A stretch of DNA of 33,512 nucleotides from Rhodothermales bacterium. Lineage in GTDB: Bacteria > Bacteroidota > Rhodothermia > Rhodothermales > Bin80. The stretch lies in assembly GCA_012271205.1 (NCBI GenBank), contig JAAXGT010000124.1:1-33512 (forward strand), written 5' to 3'. The notes under the pieces were generated by a model. It saw nothing but the letters and a program-made list of their open reading frames with translations. It was not told the DNA's origin and ran no database searches. Each line of letters begins with the position of its first letter. Positions within the stretch are counted from its first letter, which is position 1. The translations under genes were made by a program, and so were the position numbers. Positions 26,890 through 33,512 of the stretch are shown one piece after another.

Positions 26890-27909
26890 ATGAAAGGATT
26901 GCCAAGATGGTTGCTCTGGTGCGGACTGCTGGCCTTTGCGGCTGGCAGTGTGCATGCCCAGTCGGCCGGTGTGATAGCCCGCATGGGCTTTGGTGCGCGC
27001 GGAATGGCTGTGGGCAACGCTTTGGCTGCAGACGCATCCGGATGGACCAGTCCCTATTACAACCCGGCGTTGGCCCCGTACACCACACAGCAGCATCTAG
27101 GCTTGTCCGCTGCGCTCATGTCCCGGGATCGACAGCTTCAGTTCGTCGAGTTGGGCGCGCCCTTGCGGCCTCGTGCCGGAATCGCCGCAGGGCTCATTCA
27201 TGCAGGCGTAAGCAAGATCGACCAGCGGGACAATAGTGGCTATCATGTAGGCTACACTTCCGTGAATGAGTACGCATTCTTTCTCGCCTTCGGGTTACGC
27301 GTGCATACACGCGCTTCCGTGGGCGTGGGAATTCAGCTCTTCCGGAGTGATTTATATCCAGGCGTTGCGCCCGCAAGAAGTATCGGATTTGATGTCGGAC
27401 TGGTCCTGCAGTTGATGCGCGGCCTGCATGTGGGGGGGGTGGTGGAAGACTTGCTCGCCCGATACACATGGGACACGTCTGCTCTCACCGGAGGCACCAC
27501 TTCCGACCGCTTTCCACGGCGCTTTCGAGTGGGTGTGTCGTGGCAGTCGCAAAGCGGCCAGTTGCGCCTTTTGGGCGAATACGAGTCACAGACCGCGCAA
27601 CGAGAGGTCTTGCGACGCAGTGTTGTGCTGTCAGGCTTTTCAGCACAGGAAGTCTTTGAGGCCGAAATCCTGACCCTGCATGCGTCACGGTTGCGCTTGG
27701 GCACAGAATACCAACCTGTGCCAATACTGGCGCTGCGCGCTGGGCTGGATCGACTTGAGGAAGTAAGCAACGGCGGTCCTCGTCCCAGCGCCGGGTTTAT
27801 GGTCGAGCAACCCCTCGGCCTGCTTCTTACGCGAGCAGCTTATACTATTGTGCTTGAACCATGGGCACTTGGAACTATGCACCTCATAACGATCCGTTTT
27901 TTTCTGTAA
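26890..27909 (+). CDS. PorV/PorQ-like outer-membrane protein
   Basis: The track starts this frame at 26773, inside the previous gene. I chose the ATG at 26890, 8 bases after the upstream stop, because it begins a clear signal peptide (GLLAFAAGSVHAQ). That gives 339 aa. The mature start RMGFGARGMAVGNALAA followed by SPYYNPALAP is the FadL/PorV/UPF0164 hallmark, where a Gly-rich strand precedes an NPA motif. The rest is alternating beta-strand sequence ending in IRFFL. PorV-type proteins are outer-membrane barrels that in some Bacteroidota serve as T9SS shuttle or attachment components; that role is not shown here. It is followed by a paralogue one base later. Confidence 0.72.
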   Translation: MKGLPRWLLWCGLLAFAAGSVHAQSAGVIARMGFGARGMAVGNALAADASGWTSPYYNPALAPYTTQQHLGLSAALMSRDRQLQFVELGAPLRPRAGIAAGLIHAGVSKIDQRDNSGYHVGYTSVNEYAFFLAFGLRVHTRASVGVGIQLFRSDLYPGVAPARSIGFDVGLVLQLMRGLHVGGVVEDLLARYTWDTSALTGGTTSDRFPRRFRVGVSWQSQSGQLRLLGEYESQTAQREVLRRSVVLSGFSAQEVFEAEILTLHASRLRLGTEYQPVPILALRAGLDRLEEVSNGGPRPSAGFMVEQPLGLLLTRAAYTIVLEPWALGTMHLITIRFFL

Positions 27910-27910
27910 A

Positions 27911-28825
27911 GTGAAGCACAGATTCTACATCACGGTCCTGTTCCTCCTGCCTGCTGCCTGGGCTAATGCACAGGAGACCGGACTGAGTTTTTTACGCATC
28001 GGTGTCAACGCAATGGCCAGCGCGATGGGAGATGCGCAGGTGGCCGCTACGCGCGACGCATTTGCAACGTATTGGAATCCGGCGGGACTAGCCGCATCTG
28101 CAAACGCCCTGGGCATTTCGCACCGCATCTGGGTCGGGGACGTGAAAGCGTATGACATTGCCGCACGGCTTCCGGCCAGTCGTGGCGGGGCTTGGGGCCT
28201 GGCACTCACCGCGACGGACAGCGGAGACTTGGAGGCGCGGGAGGTACCAGGCGATCCTGCCGGATTGTTTGGCGCACAATTTATCAGCATCGGTGCATCG
28301 TACGCGCACAGCCTAAGAGCATTGCGAGGCGGGATTACGGCAAAGTTTTTGCGTGAATCCATTTACAATACCAGCGCGTCGGGGTATGCGTTTGACGTGG
28401 GTCTGCAGGTGGATATCTACCGTGAATTGGTCACGATTGGGGCGGCGCTTCGTAATGCCGGTCGCATGAGTGAGCTGGAGGCGGAACGCACACGGCTGCC
28501 CCGGACTCTGCAGGCAGGATTAGCAGTCTTTCCATTTCAAGTGATTGCCGGAGCGGACGGCACACGCCTGTTGCAGTTAATGGTCACAGCCGAGGTAGCG
28601 CACCTGTTTGCAAGTAAGTTGACACGACTTCACAGCGGACTGTCGGCCACGGTTATGGAGCTGGTTGACTTGCGCGGCGGGTATGTGACACGGGACGAGT
28701 TGAGAGACTTCACGTTTGGGCTGGGGCTGCACTTCGATACAATGCTGGTAGACTACGCCTACATCCCTTTTGAGGAGGGCTTTGAAGGTCCAGGGCATGT
28801 GCTGAGCGTCTCATACGTCTGGTAA
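27911..28825 (+). CDS. PorV/PorQ-family outer-membrane protein (second copy)
   Basis: The 304-aa protein starts at a GTG one base after the previous stop. It has a signal peptide ending WANAQ, then FLRIGVNAMASAMGDAQVAA and TYWNPAGLAA, the strongest PorV/PorQ signature in the window. The body has regular amphipathic strands and ends GHVLSVSYVW with an aromatic terminal residue, as expected for a beta-barrel. It is shorter than but clearly related in design to the protein before it. The tandem arrangement suggests a pair acting together on the Asp-box protein or lipoprotein upstream. That is an inference from spacing only. Confidence 0.8.
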   Translation: MKHRFYITVLFLLPAAWANAQETGLSFLRIGVNAMASAMGDAQVAATRDAFATYWNPAGLAASANALGISHRIWVGDVKAYDIAARLPASRGGAWGLALTATDSGDLEAREVPGDPAGLFGAQFISIGASYAHSLRALRGGITAKFLRESIYNTSASGYAFDVGLQVDIYRELVTIGAALRNAGRMSELEAERTRLPRTLQAGLAVFPFQVIAGADGTRLLQLMVTAEVAHLFASKLTRLHSGLSATVMELVDLRGGYVTRDELRDFTFGLGLHFDTMLVDYAYIPFEEGFEGPGHVLSVSYVW

Positions 28826-28889
28826 CGTTTGAACCTTTAGGTACGTGCGGGCCGTATTGCGATAATGTATTCACAGAAACTCCAGATTC

Positions 28890-29138
28890 ATGAGTATTAT
28901 CGCATGGGTTGTACTTGGGCTAATTGCGGGTATACTAGCTAAGTGGCTTTACCCGGGCCCAAACCGAAGCGGATTGTTAGCGACCATAGCCCTCGGCATC
29001 GTTGGAGCCCTCGTAGGTGGTTTCCTGGGCCAGATGGTGGGTTTGGGCACCGTTAGCGCGCTTAATATACGCAGCATTCTGTTGGCAGCCGGCGGGGCCG
29101 TCCTCGTTATCTGGATTTCGAGGCGCCTCAGACGGTAA
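28890..29138 (+). CDS. GlsB/YeaQ/YmgE-family small membrane protein
   Basis: The 82-aa protein is the transglycosylase-associated/GlsB type. It opens MSIIAWVVLGLIAGILAKWL, has a second glycine-rich segment (GIVGALVGGFLGQ) and a third helix ending in ISRRLRR. Three transmembrane helices fill nearly the whole protein. Members are linked to stress responses but have no defined activity. It is 64 bases after the barrel gene and 20 bases before the ATG of the exporter. Confidence 0.9.
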   Translation: MSIIAWVVLGLIAGILAKWLYPGPNRSGLLATIALGIVGALVGGFLGQMVGLGTVSALNIRSILLAAGGAVLVIWISRRLRR

Positions 29139-29158
29139 CTCTTCTGAGCGAAGTGAGC

Positions 29159-30259
29159 ATGCAACGCATTAACCTCCCAGCCATCAAGCCTGACAGGGTG
29201 GTACCGGTGCTCTTGGGAGTGATTGCCACCTTCGTGATCGGCGTCATCCTGCTCCAGCTGCGCAGCGTTCTTGTGCCACTGTCCGTAGCCATTCTCTTGT
29301 CGTTCATTTTTCAGCCGATCGTTCTGTATTTGAAGGCTCGCCGGGTTCCCACGTGGCTGGCTTTGGTGGTTGTGTCTGCAGCGCTTGCACTTCTTTTGGG
29401 ACTCATCGGATTTCTGGTGTATTCCAGCGCTCAATCGCTGACGCAGGCCTTTGACCGGTATGTACCCCGTATTGACACATTGATTGACGATTTGCAGACG
29501 CTGGTTGCCCGGTTCGTTCAGGCCTTGGGTTTGAACATGACGCAGTTGGATTTTAACCAGATCATAGACGTGGCTTCGATAACGTCGGTGGTTTCCAGTG
29601 GCGTTGGCGAGGTGGCTACGCTGTTGGCAAATGCCTTCCTGGTGGTCCTGTTCATGATGTTCATTCTGGCAGCCAGCGGTGAACTGAGTATCAAGGTTCA
29701 GAAAGCGTATCCGACGAGCGTTGCGGCACGCATTATTGATGTAATGGATAATATCAGCCGCCAAGTGCGGCAGTACCTGGTTGCCAAGACCGTCGTAAGT
29801 GCCGGAACTGGCCTTTTGATCTTTCTAGTGTTGTGGCTTTTGGGGGTGGACTTCCCTGTATTCTGGGGATTCATGGCCTTTCTGCTCAACTTCATCCCCA
29901 ACATTGGCTCCACAGTGGCTGTCGTAATGCCCTCGCTGCTCTCTTTGCTTCAGTTCGATACGCTCACCATTCCGTTTATTGCAGCCGGACTAATGTGGCT
30001 GATTCAGATGGTGATGGGCAACATTGTAGATCCCCGGCTTATGGCCTTCAGCCTAAATCTTAGCCCGGTCCTAGTACTTGTATCGCTCATCTTCTGGGGG
30101 TGGCTCTGGGGCATTGTCGGCATGATTCTCGCCGTTCCGCTGACGGCCACCATCAAGATTTTCTTTGAGAATATTGACGGCCTGCGCCCGGTCGCCGTGC
30201 TCATGGGTGATGTTTCGAGCGCCAATGTCATCTCCCCTCCCGGCGGGGAAGAAGGCTAA
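29159..30259 (+). CDS. AI-2E family transporter (PF01594)
   Basis: The track starts at GTG 29153; the ATG at 29159 is also usable and gives 366 aa, with GAGCGAAG upstream. The protein has about eight hydrophobic segments: two near the N-terminus (VPVLLGVIATFVIGVILL), others after residue 60, and a C-terminal group. The diagnostic FWGFMAFLLNFIPNIGS is present. Family members include quorum-signal exporter TqsA-like proteins and Na+/H+ antiporter-like homologues, so substrate is open. It is the last gene of the plus-strand run and converges with the next gene. The 77-base gap shows no clear terminator hairpin. Confidence 0.9.
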   Translation: MQRINLPAIKPDRVVPVLLGVIATFVIGVILLQLRSVLVPLSVAILLSFIFQPIVLYLKARRVPTWLALVVVSAALALLLGLIGFLVYSSAQSLTQAFDRYVPRIDTLIDDLQTLVARFVQALGLNMTQLDFNQIIDVASITSVVSSGVGEVATLLANAFLVVLFMMFILAASGELSIKVQKAYPTSVAARIIDVMDNISRQVRQYLVAKTVVSAGTGLLIFLVLWLLGVDFPVFWGFMAFLLNFIPNIGSTVAVVMPSLLSLLQFDTLTIPFIAAGLMWLIQMVMGNIVDPRLMAFSLNLSPVLVLVSLIFWGWLWGIVGMILAVPLTATIKIFFENIDGLRPVAVLMGDVSSANVISPPGGEEG

Positions 30260-30336
30260 GGTGTGTGCCGGCCCGACTTGAGCGAGAGATTATCCGAACA
30301 GGTCCGGCAGCGCTGTTTCCGCGCCTGCATGCAGCC

Positions 30337-31401
30337 TTACTTGTAAAGTGAGAGCTTTGCGATGCGCCCCTCTGTTCCGATGGCCCACCCGGAACCCGGA
30401 CTGGCAAACGCAACGCTCCAGTAATTCTCATCTGACAGTGTTTCCCAGGATGCACCTTGATCCACTGTAAAGGCAAGCCCCATTGGCCCTACCGCTACGA
30501 GGGTAGGGGCAGGTGCCCCGGTAACGAAGGCGGCGCCGTAGACCGGTCCTGGAAAGCCGGGACGTCCAGTCAACACCCATGTTACGCCTCCGTCAAGGGT
30601 AAGGGCCACATTGTCCGCACGGCTTTCCATATCCATGACATTTCCGCCCAGGACCGCACCTCGATTGGCGTCACCAAAAGCCACAGAAGTGATACCGCTC
30701 ACACTGCCGCCAGCGATCGGCGTATCAGAATATGCCCAAGTCAGCCCCCGGTCGGCCGTTCGCAATACGCGTGCCGGCCCCTCTTCACTCGCGCCCGTCC
30801 CAATCCACGCCGTACTGTCCCCGCCGACATGAAGACAATGACCGCTGGCCGCAAAGCTGCCTTCTCCAGCTCGAGCCGGAGGAAGCCGGTCCGAAGGTAC
30901 ACGCTCCCAGGAGCTGCCACCGTTATTTGTGGTGATAATGTAGAATGCTCCTTCAAAGGAATCGCTGAAAGCCATACCATGACGGGCATCCCAGAATCCC
31001 ATGCAATCAAAGAAACCGGCTGGCTCTGGATTCACAAACTGCAATTCCCAACTCTGCCCGCCGTCTTCGGTCTTGTAGATTCGAGACTGATCTCCCGACC
31101 CTATGCTGAGCAGATAGGCCGTATCAGCATCAACCCCGTGTACGTCTCTGAACTGCAGGGAATCTGCCCCCGGCACTATGTCCGTCTCCCACGTCAGCCC
31201 ACCATCCAACGTGCGACCGTAGGTACCACCAGTACCGCTGATCCACACCGTTGATTCATCCACCGGGCTGACGCCAATAAAGAGCTCTTCGCTACCTGAT
31301 TCCTGACCGGCAATGCTCGGGTCCAGGGTGAGGGGGTGTCCGCACTGCGTGATTATCAGTATTGCCAGCACGAGGAAGGACAATCTGGTCAATTGTTTCA
31401 T
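30337..31401 (-). CDS. Asp-box/Ycf48-like beta-propeller envelope protein
   Basis: The track begins at 31506, but the sequence before MKQLTRLSF has no signal-like character, so I use the ATG at 31401 (31410 is also possible). That gives 354 aa with a hydrophobic signal segment (LSFLVLAILIITQC). The Cys could be lipidated, but ITQC is a poor lipobox. Six Asp-box motifs are visible (TLDGGLTW, TEDGGQSW, TNNGGSSW, TADRGLTW, TLDGGVTW, TVDQGASW), with VWISGTGGTYGRT and GWAIGTEGRIAKL as blade edges. It resembles proteins annotated as oxidoreductase or photosystem-II stability factor-like in Bacteroidota. No enzymatic activity is implied by the sequence. Confidence 0.8.
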   Translation of the reverse strand: MKQLTRLSFLVLAILIITQCGHPLTLDPSIAGQESGSEELFIGVSPVDESTVWISGTGGTYGRTLDGGLTWETDIVPGADSLQFRDVHGVDADTAYLLSIGSGDQSRIYKTEDGGQSWELQFVNPEPAGFFDCMGFWDARHGMAFSDSFEGAFYIITTNNGGSSWERVPSDRLPPARAGEGSFAASGHCLHVGGDSTAWIGTGASEEGPARVLRTADRGLTWAYSDTPIAGGSVSGITSVAFGDANRGAVLGGNVMDMESRADNVALTLDGGVTWVLTGRPGFPGPVYGAAFVTGAPAPTLVAVGPMGLAFTVDQGASWETLSDENYWSVAFASPGSGWAIGTEGRIAKLSLYK

Positions 31402-32117
31402 ATGATGCATGGTTTTTGTCAACCCCAAGGCTGTTGATTTCTGATAACCTCTCCAATCCAAATCGATCCTGTCCGCGGATCCATAATTGCAAGTGGCAGC
31501 AATCATCCCGCACTCGCGCCCCCTGTTGGCGGCTCAATATAACAATGTAACAAGGTCACGACTCCTGCTTTCAAACAGGCCCATTCCAGTGAGATCCATT
31601 AGAACGCTTCCCTGGGCGATCACACCTGCTATCAACTCAAATTGACGGCTCCAAGGCAACCAAGCGACTCCGGCCAGTGCGAAATAATGGCCCAATCTCT
31701 GATCCGGGCGCTGTGGTCTGCACGCACAGCAGCACCTGGCTCAGAATTAAGGCCCGATCAATCGTGCTGCCCGGCATTGGAGTCACTCCCGAGATGTGTG
31801 CTTCACTTCCACGTTGTTCCGCGGAATCGGGATTCTGCACTCCGACAGAAAATCCTGCGCATCGCCGTCAATCATGCCGAACACGAAACTGTCAGCACCA
31901 GCCTCATCGCCTCAACGAGTTTCAATTGGGACACTGCCTCAACAGCTTGATTACCGGAGCAGCCAGGAAAAACAGCTCAGTATCCAAGTGGGCAGCTCTG
32001 CCCGGAACTTGGATTCAGTCCTGAACCATCCCTAGCGTTATGCACGATTGAAGCATGCCCAAGTTCTTTCTTTGCGATCAGGTCCCCCTTCAGTAACGCA
32101 GCTTTAATCGAGCCGCC
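31402..32117. other. Gene-poor interval with decayed coding remnants
   Basis: No intact gene is convincing in these about 715 bases. The listed ORFs at 31642, 31677 and 31637 overlap one another in different frames and strands and look like chance reading. The first 100 bases or so should carry the promoter of the minus-strand Asp-box gene, but I saw no clean promoter. One recognisable remnant is annotated separately at 31872-31964. Confidence 0.6.
31872..31964 (-). pseudogene. Remnant of a periplasmic binding protein (LivJ-type)
   Basis: A 30-codon open segment on the minus strand reads GCSGNQAVEAVSQLKLVEAM, then RLVLTVSCSA and a stop. This matches the region of Peripla_BP_6/LivJ-type proteins where CsgnqAv..vsqLv precedes the aviGp-cSsa strand. 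No flanking sequence extends it in frame. It lies about 150 bases beyond the end of the larger pseudogene and may be a second decayed copy or a displaced N-terminal part. Confidence 0.45.
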
Positions 32118-32970
32118 TTACTCGGTCAACACTTCAAACAAATTATTGTGGACTTGGGCAATGATGGGATCGGCAACCGCATCACCATTTTCGTCAAATG
32201 AGAACGTGCCGTAAATGGAGTTATGGTCCATTATTTCGGCTAATGCATCCCGAATTTAAACTATACTAAACGCTATGGCATTATTGAGAGTTTCTCCCAG
32301 CAATGTCATGGTAGCATAAGCGTTAGCTGCGTAGTCCCGGGCTCTTCTCCGAACCGTGTACGGTATTTGCTCACGAATTCCTGGCTCTCGGGTACCGCTG
32401 AGTTGCCAGCCAAGCGTGAAACGTAATGGCGTTTTCCGCGGCACCCGGCTCTTCAGCATTGATGGCCTTGACAGCATCAATTGACATGAAGGGAACGATA
32501 AAGGGTATGCGAAAGCCCATCCGATAGGCCGCAACAATAACTTCTACGTGCCCTACGGACAGCACAGACAAAAAGATGGCTTCCGGCGCCGGCACAGCAT
32601 CTCTAATGGCCGTCAGCTGCGTCGTGATGTCTTAAAACTTCGATCCTTGAGGAAGATCATATGAGGCCGCATGCATGATGGTTAGATCGCTGTAGCTCGC
32701 GAGTGTCTGCGTTACGTACTCGTTGCTGTTGACCGAAAACGCATCTGCACTATTGACCAGTGTCGCAACACTTGTGTGCCCCAAATGACTCTTGGATATA
32801 CACACGCCTGAAGGAACGACCCGTGCTACGGTAATTGTGGAGCGGAACAGGTAATCGCTTTGTTCACTCAACCCCGTCTTGACTGAAGTAGGACTGAGTG
32901 CAACAACTTTCGTACTGTTGATTAATGGCAGGGCACCCTCCGTTGCCGATGAACTTGCTGGTCCGAGAAT
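32118..32970 (-). pseudogene. LivJ-type ABC transporter substrate-binding protein, broken
   Basis: Stitching frames gives a continuous Peripla_BP_6 protein. The segments in order are ILGPASSSATEGALPLIN, VKTGLSEQSDYLFRSTI, QLTAIRDAVPAPEAIFLSVL, PFIVPFMSIDAVKAINAEEP, SQEFVSKYRTRFGEEPG, DYAANAYATMTLLGETLNNA, and YGTFSFDENGDAVADPII before LFEVLTE and TAA. An in-frame TAA at 32632 and frameshifts near 32390, 32335 and 32265 break the frame. The 5' part ends at 32970, exactly where the IS3-family terminal repeat begins, so the gene lost its N-terminus to that insertion. The family delivers branched-chain amino acids, amides or other small ligands to an ABC permease; no permease genes are in the window. 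Confidence 0.85.
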
Positions 32971-33512
32971 TGAGGTGCTCCCCAAACGTTGGACAGAAAC
33001 CGACTGGATTTAAGATGGAAAACGACACGTTATGGATTAGCTTGGGGTCGGGTGGACTGTAGCGGAACGGGCGTTGGCCATGGCGGGGCTGTCCCAGAAC
33101 GGTCTGAGCCAAAATACACCTCGGCGGGGGGGGGGCGATAGCCCAGGGCCGGATGCGGACGCTCCTCGTTGTAGAACGCGAAGAAGGCGCGCAGGGCCGT
33201 GCGCCCCTTCTCGTAATCACGCCGGTAGACCTCTTCGTGCTGGACCGGGTGCCCCAGGCGCTCGATCCGGCTAGGGTCGTAGCCGCGACCCGCCCCGCTC
33301 CTCGAGACCGGGACGCCCGCGGCCTTCGATAAGCGAAGCCGGGTCTTACGGCCGTACGGCGCCCCCAGATCGGGGTGGAATAGGTCCGGGGGCCCGACCG
33401 AAAGAGCGGGTCGATACCCGTCGGCGCCGATACGGGCATCCGGTGGGTTGGAGCGGGTCCAAGCCAGCACGTAGCGGCGGGTGCCGTCCATCCCGGCCCC
33501 CCAGTAGGCCAA
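32971..33512 (-). mobile_element. IS3-family (IS150-like) element, one end; continues past window
   Basis: The left boundary is a terminal repeat, tgaggtgctccccaaacg at 32971-32988 followed by ttggac. It resembles the IS150 end in spacing and key bases (TG, then TGC-CCC, then GTTGGAC). The transposase 3' end lies inward on the minus strand, so this is the element's right end. The insertion splits the LivJ-type gene at 32970. The other end and the target duplication are outside the window. Confidence 0.75.
33030..33512 (-). CDS. IS3-family transposase OrfB, C-terminal part (5' end beyond window)
   Basis: The 160 codons visible carry the rve/DDE integrase end. RYVLAWTRSN is the strand after the first catalytic Asp, FHPDLGAPYG stands for the usual NTDQG second Asp site, and IERLGHPVQHEEVYRRDYEK carries the catalytic Glu. 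The family tail FFAFYNEERPHPALGYRPP follows. The start at the window edge (TTG) is artificial; the real start is upstream. Several usually conserved positions differ (PDLG for TDQG, GHPVQ for WRSVK), so the copy looks diverged and may be inactive. A run of ten G (33126-33135) encodes the PPP in the tail and is a likely slippage site. Confidence 0.8.
   Translation of the reverse strand: MAYWGAGMDGTRRYVLAWTRSNPPDARIGADGYRPALSVGPPDLFHPDLGAPYGRKTRLRLSKAAGVPVSRSGAGRGYDPSRIERLGHPVQHEEVYRRDYEKGRTALRAFFAFYNEERPHPALGYRPPPAEVYFGSDRSGTAPPWPTPVPLQSTRPQANP

Noticed and set aside
28949-29764. 271-aa minus-strand ORF
   Set aside because: Antisense to the GlsB and AI-2E genes, extremely rich in His, Gln and Arg, and without recognisable domains.
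30260-30336. Terminator between the convergent exporter and Asp-box genes
   Set aside because: No stable GC-rich stem followed by a T run is visible on either strand.
30457-31254. 265-aa plus-strand ORF
   Set aside because: Antisense to the Asp-box gene, whose six repeat motifs confirm the minus strand.

Overview
The window looks like a chromosomal segment from a Bacteroidota-type bacterium, probably from the Rhodothermota/Balneolota side. The reasons are a SusC/SusD pair, a TamA-like/TamB-like pair, PorV/PorQ-like barrels, a secreted protein with a FlgD-type C-terminal Ig domain, and a small-ORF plus retropepsin pair that I associate with that lineage. The lineage is inferred from gene content only; there is no rRNA or marker tree here. 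I saw no tRNA, rRNA or CRISPR array.

Region 1 (1-12694, minus strand) is one tightly packed seven-gene run. In transcription order it holds an SDR-type NAD(P)-binding protein, a TonB-receptor-like outer-membrane barrel, an EcsC-family protein, a lipoprotein-type FGly sulfatase, ClpX, a TamA-like Omp85 protein and a TamB-like protein cut by the left window edge. Two junctions are 4-base ATGA overlaps (EcsC/sulfatase and sulfatase/clpX), so those genes look translationally coupled. clpX has no clpP beside it. The unlisted ORF at 1-4004 has no stop inside the window, so the ORF track omitted it although it is the largest gene here.

Region 2 (12695-18242) holds a 110-aa unknown ORF and a susC-susD pair on the minus strand. 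Just after the susD stop lies an unusual set of mutually exclusive hairpins.

Region 3 (18243-20861, plus strand) is a decay zone. It contains an IS1595-type transposase with about five single-base frameshifts, an apparently intact 86-aa DUF5678-like ORF followed by a frameshifted retropepsin-like protease, a 48-aa ORF missed by the track, and a frameshifted small secreted protein. Two perfect short tandem duplications also lie in or at the edge of this zone.

Region 4 (20922-30259, plus strand) is a clean run of intact genes: rsmD, coaD, a class I aminotransferase, an M50 membrane metalloprotease, a putative lipoprotein, a seven-Asp-box protein with a FlgD-like C-terminal domain, two PorV/PorQ-like outer-membrane proteins, a GlsB/YeaQ small membrane protein and an AI-2E-family exporter. 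The lipoprotein, Asp-box protein and two barrels are separated by 1-8 bases and look like one surface or secretion cassette.

Region 5 (30337-33512, minus strand) begins with a second Asp-box envelope protein, convergent with the exporter. Beyond it is relic DNA: a 30-residue remnant of a periplasmic binding protein, then a multiply frameshifted LivJ-type substrate-binding protein whose 5' part is cut exactly at the terminal repeat of an IS3-family (IS150-like) element that runs off the right edge.
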